Assembly (NCBI RefSeq): GCF_040412425.1
Contig: NC_089756.1
Span: forward strand, 9,949,726-10,013,725
DNA length: 64,000 nucleotides
Source: Macrobrachium rosenbergii
Lineage: Eukaryota > Arthropoda > Malacostraca > Decapoda > Palaemonidae
Direction of reading: 5' to 3'
The notes beneath the pieces were generated by a model. The model saw nothing but the letters and a program-made list of their open reading frames with translations, was not told the DNA's origin and ran no database searches. The translations under genes were made by a program, and so were the position numbers. Positions 22,700 through 31,961 of this stretch are shown here, in pieces; positions within the stretch are counted from its first letter, which is position 1, and each line of letters opens with the position of its first letter.

Positions 22700-25225
22700 C
22701 AGAATTAGAAAAGTCTTGCTCCCACTGGAACATGGAGGACAGACGTCTCATTTTCTAAGAGTTGTTTTGTTAATGGGTTTCCTAGGTGGCCTGGAGGTTC
22801 GGATGCTGGCTCTAGGGCGGGACTGGAAACAGCCTCTAGAACCTTGAAAGGGTTGTTGCTGCAGGGGTGACGACATTCTAGGAGTTGTGCTTGCAGTGGC
22901 TCATGCAACGAACTTGGTTCTTTTGGTGGATTGATTGAGGAGGTCTTGAGTTGACTTCTGTAGATCCACGAAATCCATTCCAGGGTGTCCTGTGGGAACA
23001 GACTATCCTTGTCCAGGGGTGCAAAAAAGAAGCGAAGAACATTCTGATGGGGTGACTCCTTTTGCCATGTACGAGCACCACAAATCTCGTTTCTTGAGGA
23101 CTCCTGTTGTGAAGATGGTTGCTAATTCTAGTGCTCCATCTCTTACGGCTCTATCCATACACCCCAGTACTCCTAGCCAGTCCGAAGTAAAGTTCTCTTG
23201 AAGGGATGTACAGTCTTCTATCTTCTTGGCTAAGGCCCCCACCGTCCAGTCTAGAAAACTAAAGATCTTGAAGACTTTAAATATGTCTTGAAGAAGATGG
23301 TCTAATTCCCAGGTGGTGAAGAGAATTCTGGCTGGAGAGAAAGCAGAGCGACGAGAAGCATCTATGATATTGGAGAAGTCCCCCTTGAGAGGAGGCAGAA
23401 ACTCCCAAGGACGGAGCTTCTCCAGTTGCATAAGACAGAAAACCGCCTTCCCGACTTTCCTCTTCTCTGCTAGACAGGCATCCATGCAGCCGAAAAGCTT
23501 TCTTCGACGACGAAGACAACACCATACGCAGTAGTCTGGCGGTACCTGGTGGCTGTCGCATCAAGTAGGCCGAACCCGGCAATAATGGGACGACTGGAGA
23601 GAAGAACGACGGGTAGTAGACCAGGAAAAACCTGAGCAGTGCTGAGTAATGAGAGGCAGGTTGCCCCTCTTCTGCAGGTTCCTTGATGGACAAAACGCGT
23701 GATCCTGGGGGTTCTACGGTGTCTTGCACTACTGGAGTTGGCTTTTGAAGAAGGCTCAACACTTTATCAAGCTGGAGTTGAAGTGGCGCCAATGAGGGAT
23801 CTTGCAATGAGTGATCTTGAGAAACAAAAATTCTCTTGCAGCGTCTGGAACTGGAAATTCTCCTTGCGGGGTCATGAAGAAATTAGAAGTGGGGTGGACT
23901 TCGAGAGAGGCACCCCCAGCGACTAGACACACGAACGACAGGTGCCCACCTGCTGTTGAAGCAGACACTGACTCCTTGGAAGCGACTGCATTGTCCGCAG
24001 GCACTTGGTGCCGCAAGGATGGGCATTTGGTGATCTGACGTTCCAGCTCCAAGTGGTCAAACACAGGCTCTTCTAACTCAGAATCTAGGCGCTCACGAAC
24101 AGGCAAGGCAAGAACTGCATGCTCATGCGATGGGTGCTTGGACGATGATGGGCACTCTAGAGATGAAAGCTCGGATGCTGAACGATCTACGAGTTGGCGG
24201 TTATGCACACCACTAACGTACACTGGGCGCTCGTACTCTTGGCGCCCATGAGCTGGACTGGCACACACTCATTTGGGGACGGGATGCACTTTCCCACCTG
24301 AAGGGGAGCAAGAATCTCTTGCTGGCGACTCCCAAACACTACAAGAAGGGAGAGGGCTACGATCTCTCTCTACAGCTTGCTTACGAGACGGGGGCGAATC
24401 TGAATTCACTAAAGCCCCCGGCCTTTTCAATGGCCTAGATACACTTGCAAAATGGTCACTGCGTTTCTTAGATGTGGGAGAACCTGAATCACTTGAAGAA
24501 AGGGCATGTGCATCCATTCGAACACCTTTACAATGGCCGCAGCCTGGGATTGGCAGACAGCAGGCTCAGATGAGGCAACGACTGCTCGTGGGCAAACCCC
24601 ACCAACCTCCCTTGGACTGCCAGTTTGCTTCCTCCCATGTTTGCAAGGGGAGTTTAGCAGGGGCCTTGGTCTAGGAGCATCGGTGGGACGAACAGCCGCC
24701 CCCTCCACTGACACTTCACTCGACACTACACTATTAAATTTGTCCATTAGGACCTTCACAGTTTCCGATCTGGGAAACAGTATTGACAAGTAAATTAAAT
24801 CTCTGATCTACCCATGCTTCTAAGCTGGCAATGGCATTGGGTTCAGCAGAATGAGAGCTAGATACACGAGTGACAGGAAAAGCTGGAGGACTGGAAATGG
24901 GAGAAAAAGCTGTCACAGGCATTGAAGGGATAGGCATAACATCAATATCATCCCTTGAAGAATGGCCTACACTAGCGGAAGCCTTTGCTTCGGCCCTAGC
25001 TGTAGCTTTTCTAATTCAGTCACACTGTAATTTGTCTAAGTGTGTCTGTAAAGTCTTCCATTTACCCTTCTCCCAGTCTTTACATTCATCACAATTCAAT
25101 TCCAGAGAACAAATTTGTTCCCTACAAGTACAACAAATGGTATGTGAGTCATATTTTGCAGACGTGAGTCTAGTTTTGCAGCCTTTGCTGCAGTACCTAA
25201 TGCTAGACAAACTAGAGTCAGACAT
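22700..25225 (-). pseudogene. DIRS element 4 gag-like ORF1
   Basis: The start at 25225 gives 'MSDSSLSSIRYCSKGCKTRL' with the same cysteine array as element 3 (C..GC, C.CREQIC, C.EC..W). The middle part, 24790-23780, is broken in several frames. The conserved C-terminal block 'LGVSASSQGG' lies near 23400-23370, followed by 'ELDHLLQDIF' and 'FLDWTVGALAKK' (about 23300-23230). Several frameshifts occur, for example near 23400. Confidence 0.65.
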
Positions 25226-25399
25226 AATGGTCAAAATTCCAATTGAATAAGTCACAATCAAAGGAGTAATCCAAAATTCTAGTTAAGCCAGATAGCTGTG
25301 CTACCAAAAGCAAACAGTACTACACCAAAGACAATCTCCGGCCATCTGGCGAAAAGCGAAACAAGAGCTGCTAATAACTGGTGCTCAGTCATTAACCGG

Positions 25400-25572
25400 C
25401 AGAAACGAACTGAGCTCTTTAGCTACGTTGTACCTATTCTTCCCCGATAGTGGGCTGGGCAGCATACCTACACCCAAAACAAAAGAGCGCTACCGCGAAT
25501 TTCAAATTTTGAGCTGCCGCGTAAAGTAGAAACTATAGCTAGGTAATTATTTGGTAAGTTATTTACATAAAA
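25400..25572 (-). repeat. DIRS element 4 left inverted terminal repeat
   Basis: The reverse complement reads AACTTACCAAATAATTACC, then 'GCGGTAGCGCTCTTTTG', homologous to 17317-17480 with small deletions. Confidence 0.7.
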
Positions 25573-25599
25573 GTAAATATTTCACCAAAATACAGGAAC

Positions 25600-25823
25600 A
25601 AATACCCAAAAGGATGAAGCAACGACTGCACAAAACCACCGATGATATCAGGAGCTGGCAGAAAACGAATTGAAGCTCTCTGCTGTGTTGTACCTATCAG
25701 TCCCGAATGTGGGTGGGGCCTTGTCACCTACACAAACGATGGTAGCGTCACCACAAAATTTGAATTTTTTTTAGACTGAAGCTAGTAGCTATGTAATTAC
25801 TTGGTAAGTCACTTATATAAAAC
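25600..25823 (-). repeat. DIRS element 2 left inverted terminal repeat
   Basis: The reverse complement begins TTATATAAGTGACTTACCAA and shares GTGGTGA.GCT and GTAGGTGAC with the right end at 11773-11900. It lies just outside element 4, consistent with element 4 having landed inside element 2. Confidence 0.6.
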
Positions 25824-25869
25824 CCCGCATTACTAAAGGGTCCCCAGCCACGTTGGGTAGATATGAGGA

Positions 25870-26978
25870 TGATATCGAAACTTCGACAAGAGAGAATGTA
25901 TTTTTCCGCAACTTGTGGTATTGTTTTATGTATTCTTTCTAAATTTACATAAAGTGGAAAAGCGTATTACGTGGAAGAAGGATATTATGTTTTGTCGTGT
26001 TTGTATTTAGTTGTGAAAAGCATTGTTTGGCTGTTTCATGTGTTTACAGTAAACCCCACGAATTCGTGGGGGATGCGTACTGCACCCCCTGCGACTAGCT
26101 AAAATCCGTGAATACTTAAAACCCCACTAAAAACACTAAAAACTGCCCATTTTGACAGTTTAAACAAGAAATACCCTGTAAAAATGCTTATACCTGAGTA
26201 TTTTAATAGTTTATCACAAAAAGAGCATTTATTCATGAAAATTATATGAAATAGTAATTAGTGAATATTTCTCAGTGAAAAATACCGCGAATGGGCTAAT
26301 TTTCCGCGAATATTAAGTAGATATGTTCCACAGAGAAACCCACGAATGTGTGAGTCCGCAAATCGTGAGAATGCAAATATGGGGAGTTTACTGTAATTGT
26401 AAGTAAACGTATAATAGTGCTTCAGTACAGCATTGGTTGTCGGTTGTTTTGTTGGTTCAGTTGTTAGTCAAACGTTTGGGTGTTGGTCAAATACTGTCGT
26501 GAGAGACAGTCTCATTACTGCTCTGGCGCAGTGTAGCTATACTTAGGAAGGACTCAGGAAATTCAGCCACAGTTATCGGTGCCTTCAAATTCACTAAAGT
26601 ATTCCTTTTCATGTTAAAGTTCATTTAGGGAGATTTCCTTTAAGAGATATGCATATCTAAATGTAAGGAAAATTTCTTGGAATGTCCTCTGGATGAGGAT
26701 TACAAAGTAAAGATTGTTCTCATGCCAATCTCAATTCAGGTTAAGAATACTGAATGTGCCATTTGAATTAACAGTAAGTTTGTACCATTTATGTCATGGA
26801 CAATATACATAACGCAATATGGTTTTGATTGTGAGTTAGAATAATACTGTTGAAGTAACCTGGGTGTCATAGCATAAAACTTTGGCTACGATTAGGTTAG
26901 TACATTTCAAACCGTTTAGGTTACATGATCACTTTACAGTTTGAAATGCTATACTTATTCTGAACAAGTCAGAATAAA
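25870..26978 (+). repeat. BEL/Pao 5' LTR (with MITE insertion)
   Basis: Starts TGATATCGAAAC and ends near GAACAAGTCAGAATAAA. It aligns with 33674-34342 over the whole length except for a 347-base MITE (26047-26393) and about 55 extra bases near 26430-26510. No clear primer-binding site was identified after 26978. Confidence 0.85.
26047..26393. mobile_element. MITE, CAGTAAACC family, copy 2
   Basis: Begins CAGTAAACCCCACG and ends GGGGAGTTTACTG, with TA on each side. The homologous place in the 3' LTR (33815-33825, GTATTTAATTGTAAG) has a single TA and no insert. The insertion and its TA duplication are therefore shown directly. Same family as 9279-9610. Confidence 0.92.
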
Positions 26979-27220
26979 TTTGTTGCTGTGACTAGGATCG
27001 TAGTGATTGGTTGTTCCAGCAGTGTTATTGAAATTTTAAGGATTTTTGTGTTACTTGGTGATAAGGATAAAAACGTGACCAGCTGATGGTGCAGCCATTT
27101 TAGAATTAGTCACGTGTTAGCCTAGCCTGAAATGGATAAGTAGTAGGATTAACTTGGTAAATCACTGCCTGGCCTAACTGAAGCCTGATCTTTTGATAGT
27201 AACTCCATAAAGTTGAGAAA

Positions 27221-27814
27221 ATGGCTACAGCCCATCAGGATGTATTCCGCATACAGCGGAAGATTGCTGTGGTAGGACATTCTCACGTAAAACCTCTAAG
27301 TCATTTTATGACAGGATGCTGTAGTAAAAGACATGAGGCTAAAGCAGCCCCTATATTAACGCACTTTTGGAAAATCAGGGGCAGTGTGTGTGATAAACTG
27401 GATCCTGTACTAATGACCAGCTTGATAGCATTTGCCCCAGATATCATTATCCTGTACATCAGAGGACACGAAACCGATGTAAATGACAACGATCCAGAAT
27501 TGGTAAGCGAGGTCAAAAATAAGATTTTAGGGCTAGCAGAGAGATTGGATAGTATTAATAACTGTAAGGTTTTGGTGGTTAGTCTAGAGATTCTTCACAC
27601 TTCTAGAAACATCCCTAGGGATAGATATTGCACACGAAAAAACCTACTAAACCAATTATTGAAAAGAAACCGAGAAATAACTTTTATTTTCAATCAGTTT
27701 GTAGAAAGAGACTTTGCTGGCAATAGAGTGTATTTCCAATATGATAGTTATAAGATGCTGGCGAGTCACTTATGTGAAGCAGCAGATACCTATGCTTTCA
27801 TTCAGGATTGGTAA
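27221..27814 (+). CDS. SGNH/GDSL-hydrolase-like protein carried by the BEL element
   Basis: This is a 197-residue frame, uninterrupted, with a good start context (GAAAATGG). The N-terminus 'KIAVVGHSHVKPL' looks like SGNH block I, a strand ending in G-x-S, here GHS instead of GDS. 'APDIIILYIRGHETDV' fits the strand before block III, where GGND would be expected but RGHE is found. Near the end 'YFQYDSYKMLASHLC' fits block V (DxxH), with Lys at the His position. So the fold looks SGNH-like, the nucleophile Ser is kept, and the other catalytic residues are altered. No signal peptide or membrane segment is seen. It lies between the 5' LTR and gag, where BEL elements normally have only a short leader, and it is intact while gag-pol is broken. 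Esterase-like SGNH domains are known in ORF1 of CR1-type LINEs. Function here is unknown. Confidence 0.5.
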   Translation: MATAHQDVFRIQRKIAVVGHSHVKPLSHFMTGCCSKRHEAKAAPILTHFWKIRGSVCDKLDPVLMTSLIAFAPDIIILYIRGHETDVNDNDPELVSEVKNKILGLAERLDSINNCKVLVVSLEILHTSRNIPRDRYCTRKNLLNQLLKRNREITFIFNQFVERDFAGNRVYFQYDSYKMLASHLCEAADTYAFIQDW

Positions 27815-28256
27815 ATACTAGGTTGTGCTCATGCCAACCCAGAAATTAGGTTAAGTTAGGTTAAGCGAATGCTGGTTGATGCATTTCCACTTCGTAAATT
27901 GTTTACTTTTTCCCTCTTCTTTGTAAATTGTAAGATAATGAAGAGAGGCAATATTAATATAAAATTATTTTTTTGAAGTTTATGGTCAATTACGAGATAC
28001 TTAAGTAAAATTTTATTTTAAATAAAACAATATATTGTAATTGTATATATGTATGTATGTATGTAGTCAAGGGCATACAGTATATATATAATATAACCAG
28101 TAGTGACGTGTCATTAATTGATTTGAACAGGTTTGGCCAACTTCTAAATATCATATTTGCTAGAGCGGTACATATATTTTTATGGAGCTAGCAGTTTATA
28201 CACTTTTCTAGTATTAAGAATTTATATATTTTGGTGTTGGTAAATTATAGGCTAAG
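27815..28256. other. BEL leader between the SGNH-like ORF and gag
   Basis: AT-rich, no frame. It contains a short GTAT run near 28050. Confidence 0.45.
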
Positions 28257-29440
28257 ATGTCTGACATGGACGAATTAAAGAGGAGACGGGGGAATTTAAG
28301 TCTGTGATAACTAACTGGTCAAAAAAGGTTGAAACCACTATTGATACTGGTGATATCAAAAGTATTTCTTCATTGAGAGACTCCTTGAAGGAATATTTGA
28401 AGAAAATCCAAGAACTGGATAGTGAAATAGTGGATCTAATGGATCCTGCTGGACAACCTGACCAAATTATGAATCAAGCTGAATGTAGCCTAAAGGTAGG
28501 CACTAAAATTCATAGACTAAACTCCTCCATCACAAATCTTCTAGTTCTAAGGGGTGAACCTAGTGCATCGATATTGCCTGTTAAAGCTAGTGTAAAGTTA
28601 CCTAAATTAGACTTCAAACATTTCGTAGTGATTATCGGAATGGAATTCATTTTGGGAACTTTATAAAGTATCAGTACACCAAAGTACTGATTTTGCGAAA
28701 ATACAGAAGTTTTCCTATTTGAAGAGCTATTGGAAGGTTGGAAGGTGAGGCTCTGGAACTGATACCTGGTTTTAAATTAGGTGATAAATATTTGCAAGCA
28801 GTGAACTTGTTAAAAGAAGCATATGGCAGAAAAGATGCACAATCGCTACAAGGTTTCAGAGCGCAATCTGAATACTGCATAAGATCATTGGATAGTGAAC
28901 AGCTGGAATTAAGTGAATTGTATACTATCTTGCCCTATACCAAACTACCTAGTAGTGTAAGTGAAATAATATAACAGTGTGGAGAAGATTGGCTTAAATT
29001 TGACACCTTTAAAAAATATCTTGAAGAAGAAATACACAATTTGGGGGCTTTTCCACAGACCGAACCAGTGAAAGCTAATACATTAACAACAGTGTCTGTT
29101 TACACAGTAGAACAAGGGCAATCTGTGAGACCCCCAAAAAAATCAGTAAGGCCTAAAGAAAATACAAAAAAGCCAAGGTAAACCAGGTTAGAGGATGTGC
29201 ACTTTGCAAAGGCAATCATACATGGACACACTGTAAATCCTATGTAACCAGAGGAGGAAAGATAGGACGACGCAGAACTCTGGGCCTGTGTTTCACATGC
29301 GCATCCAATAAACATTTCAATTCCTACTGTGACAGGCAAGGTTGTAACAACGGCTGCACTGTTAGACATCATCACTGTGCTAGAATATGTAATCGAAACC
29401 AACCAAATAAGTCTAAGGTAGGTGGGGTAAAAGTTGTAAC
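28257..29440 (+). pseudogene. BEL/Pao gag
   Basis: The start is at 28257 (MSDMDELKRRR), with a frameshift within 40 bases. The following 28304-28635 frame is helical and ends 'VKLPKLDFKHF', as in BEL gag before the capsid-like part. It continues in another frame with 'LEGEALELIPGF' and 'LLKEAYGRKDAQ' (about 28730-28850). A zinc-binding C-terminal part at 29186-29400 reads C..C...H....C, then 'CFTCASNKHF', and a C/H-rich end. At least four disruptions. Confidence 0.75.
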
Positions 29441-29840
29441 GCTTTCTCTGACAATTACAGGACAAGGAAATAAGAGGACTAGGAAGTCAATCTTACCTAC
29501 AGCCACTATAACCCTAAAAGGTAAAAGAGATCGCATTACATCATTGAGAGGTTAATTAACCTCTAAACCAGTTAAGGAGTATGAAATGGTGAACATCGCT
29601 GTATCACACAGGGTTATATTAATAAATATGGACTGTATAGTGGTAGACGAGCTACCAGAAGACGCAAAGAAATTCGATGTTAAGAAGACCATAAGGTCTT
29701 TGTGTAGAACGAAAATCAGCCTGGGTGATAAAGATTTTGATCTACCCATAGAGAAACAATAGCCTATAGAATTGTTAATAGGGGTTGACAATGTGTACAG
29801 CATTTTACTTCTAGCACATTTAGAAAACTTGAAAATTTAC
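29440..29840 (+). pseudogene. BEL/Pao aspartic protease region
   Basis: 'PIELLIGVDNVYSILL' near 29762-29812 is the typical end of the BEL protease domain (LIG.DN). The catalytic DTG/DSG triad upstream is not recognisable. Stops lie at about 29550 and 29760. The reading is then split by a MITE at 29843. Confidence 0.55.
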
Positions 29841-29842
29841 AA

Positions 29843-30121
29843 CGGGCAGTCCCCGGTTAACAGTGATCTAGTTTTACGGGGCTTGTCTAGCGACGAAAAT
29901 TGGCAATTTTCAGTGCCGAAAATCACCGACTTCCGCTTATCGGCGTCGATAATTGGGTACTGGTGCCGATACATACCTAACAGAGATGCCGATAACCGAA
30001 AATCAGCACTTTTCGGCGCCGATAAGCCACGAAATTTGCTGAAAAAGCGTGGAAATCGCCGATTTTTGGTTATCATCACTTCCTCAGAATGGAACCCCTG
30101 CCAATAACTGAGGACTGCCTG
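29843..30121. mobile_element. MITE, CAGGCAGTCC family, copy D, inside BEL pol
   Basis: Begins CGGGCAGTCCCCGGTTAACA and ends AACTGAGGACTGCCTG. The interior matches copies A to C (for example CTTGTCTAGCGACGAAAATT). It sits between 'LENLKIYN' and 'LLPTIFGYIV' of pol, which read on from each other when the insert is ignored. Confidence 0.85.
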
Positions 30122-31345
30122 TATTGCTACCAACAATATTTGGTTACATAGTAACCATAACCTGTAGCTCTCCTGCCACCAAGGAGACTCATGTTTCCAT
30201 TTTAAAACTGGCAGTGGAAACCGACAACAAAACTACAGCTGAAGGGGCTACTCATTTAAAGGATCCAAGGGAAGATCTTGAAACTTTATGGAGTTCAGAT
30301 CATTTAGGCACTGACTGCAGTGAGATAAAGGAACAGGAACAGAAAGTATTGGACAACTTTGAGAGTACTTAATTTATTCTGAAATTGACAAACAGTATGT
30401 TGTGCACTGCCTTGGAAAGGCAAAAAAAGGAGATTAACTTCCAACTTTGGGTTGGCTTTGAACAGATTATAGAAACAGTGTGTCAAGTTTCAGAAGGACA
30501 CTCAGTATCTAGAACACTAACAGAAAATCCTGAAGGATCAGGAGGATAGGAGATTCATTGCGAGTAGAATATTTTAAAACTGAAGGAAACTGTCATTTCT
30601 TGGCACATCATGGTGTTAAAAAGGACAGTGCAACAACCCCTATTAGGATAGTATTTGACTGTTCAGTCAGACAGGGGAAAAGTGGGTTAAGCTTGCACAA
30701 TTTTGTAGACGGGACCACATATAACAACTGACCTACTCAAAATTCTACTGCAGTTTAAAACAAAATCATTCCCCTGTATTAGTGGAAGATCCAACAGAGC
30801 TTACCAGTAAATTGCTGGTGTATACGTTTCCAGTTGTTTTATTTGGAGCTACATGTTCTCCCTTTCTGCTGAATGCAACGATTAAGGAACACCTATCTAT
30901 GATAGAAGGTGACGTAGATAACTAGTTCACCAGCAATGATGATGGACTGGTAAATTTTTTCTTTTAAGCAAATAACATATTCTCGCAGGCACATTTATAG
31001 CTGAAGGCAAGGGCGAGTAATAATGACTCACTGAAAACAATTGCTAGAGCATATGGGATTGGTGCCAGAGAACAAACAACTCATAGGGTCTTAGGTCTGA
31101 ATTGGGACAAAGAGAAAGATACCTTGACATTACATCCTACTAAGATAAATAAGTCCAGCCAGACTAAAAGAGAAGTGTTAAGAACTGTTGGACAGATTTA
31201 CGATCCATTAGGAGTACTTCTACCTGTTACTATTAGGGCAAGGAACAACTGGATTGGGATGAACAACTCCCAGACCCATTACAGAAACAACGGGTTGAGT
31301 TATTCGAAGATTGTAAAAATGTCTTGATATTTCCTTTCCTAGGAA
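30122..31345 (+). pseudogene. BEL/Pao reverse transcriptase
   Basis: After 'TIFGYIV' and 'LETLWSSDHLGTDCSEIKEQE' (BEL linker) come RT blocks in shifting frames: 'TPIRIVFDCSVRQGKSGLSL' near 30640-30700, a degenerate 'DVDN*FTSND' near 30908-30940 in place of YVDD/YVDN, and 'VLGLNWDKEKDTLTLHP' and 'TKREVLRTVGQIYDPLGVLL' (31090-31220). Multiple stops. The last part, 31124-31327, is open and ends in a MITE fragment. Confidence 0.75.
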
Positions 31346-31450
31346 TACAATGACCCCTCGTTTATCGCGGGAGATAGGTTCCAAGACCAGCCGCGATAAC
31401 TGAAATTCCGCGAAGTACAAACAGCATATTTATTTATTTAACGTGTACAG
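31346..31450. mobile_element. MITE fragment (CCCCTCGTTTATCGCGG type)
   Basis: About 100 bases begin ATGACCCCTCGTTTATCGCG and include TTCCAAGACCAGCCGCGATA, then CTGAAATTCCGCGAAGTA. I recognise this as the start of a widespread mariner-type repeat. No matching right end is present, so it is truncated. It separates RT from RNase H of the BEL element. Confidence 0.6.
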
Positions 31451-31960
31451 TACTAGCATAGGAGAGGGGGGGGGACTCCTTACACCTATTCTGCGCTGCC
31501 AGTGGGTTAGCATACGGTTGTGTAGCCTATAGAGTTAAAAACGAAAACTCTTATTTATTGGTGGCAAAGGCAAGTGTAGTGCCCATTAAAGAATTAACTG
31601 CATCAAAACTTGAGTTGATGGCATTGTTGCTAGCAGCAAGAATGGCCAAATTTGTTACAAAGATCCTTTCAGAAGGATGAGTTTGTTGAACTGTGTGTTT
31701 GGTCGGACAGTAAAGTCGCCCTAAGTTGGCTAATACCGAAAAGTGTTCTCCCTGTTTTAGTGAAAATTAGAGTACAGGAAATGAACTTAAACTCCAGAGG
31801 CAGTCTTGTCCTATGTGCCTACAGGTGATAATCCCAGTGACTGGTTGACAAGTGGGAAAAGGACAGAAATGATCTTGGATAGTTCTTTCTGGTGGGAGGG
31901 ACCCCTTTGGTTAAAAAATTCCTCTTGGCCAATAGATAGGTCATAGGTTGGTGGATCAGT
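31451..31960 (+). pseudogene. BEL/Pao RNase H
   Basis: 'AYGCVAYRVKNENSYLLVAKA' followed by 'PIKELTASKLELMALLLAARM' (about 31505-31655) is the RNase H core with the Glu helix. A stop follows at 31679, then 'VWSDSKVALSWL' (31700-31735) with the next Asp. The frame is broken again before integrase. Confidence 0.7.
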
Positions 31961-31961
31961 C

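Larger units (their letters stand above)
20635..25572 (-). mobile_element. Truncated DIRS element 4
   Basis: Minus-strand DIRS: inverted terminal repeat at 25400-25572, gag from 25225, RT, RNase H, methyltransferase-like region, and the first part of the recombinase. It ends at about 20635, inside the recombinase core-binding domain, exactly where element 3 ends. The two truncated copies are fused tail to tail. Confidence 0.8.
11773..25823 (-). mobile_element. Old DIRS element 2, interrupted by later insertions
   Basis: The right end at 11773 (TATATACTTACCAATTAATT) and the left end at 25823 (reverse complement TTATATAAGTGACTTACCAA) are related inverted repeats of the DIRS type. Recombinase and RNase H remnants lie at 12518-14584 and possible gag sequence at about 16760-17300, all minus strand. 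The rest of the span holds a 1.8 kb insertion (14947-16751) and two fused younger DIRS copies (17317-25572). That the two outer ends belong to one element is inference from orientation and from the internal complementary region at 11980-12060, whose right half matches the 25800-25823 end. Confidence 0.55.
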
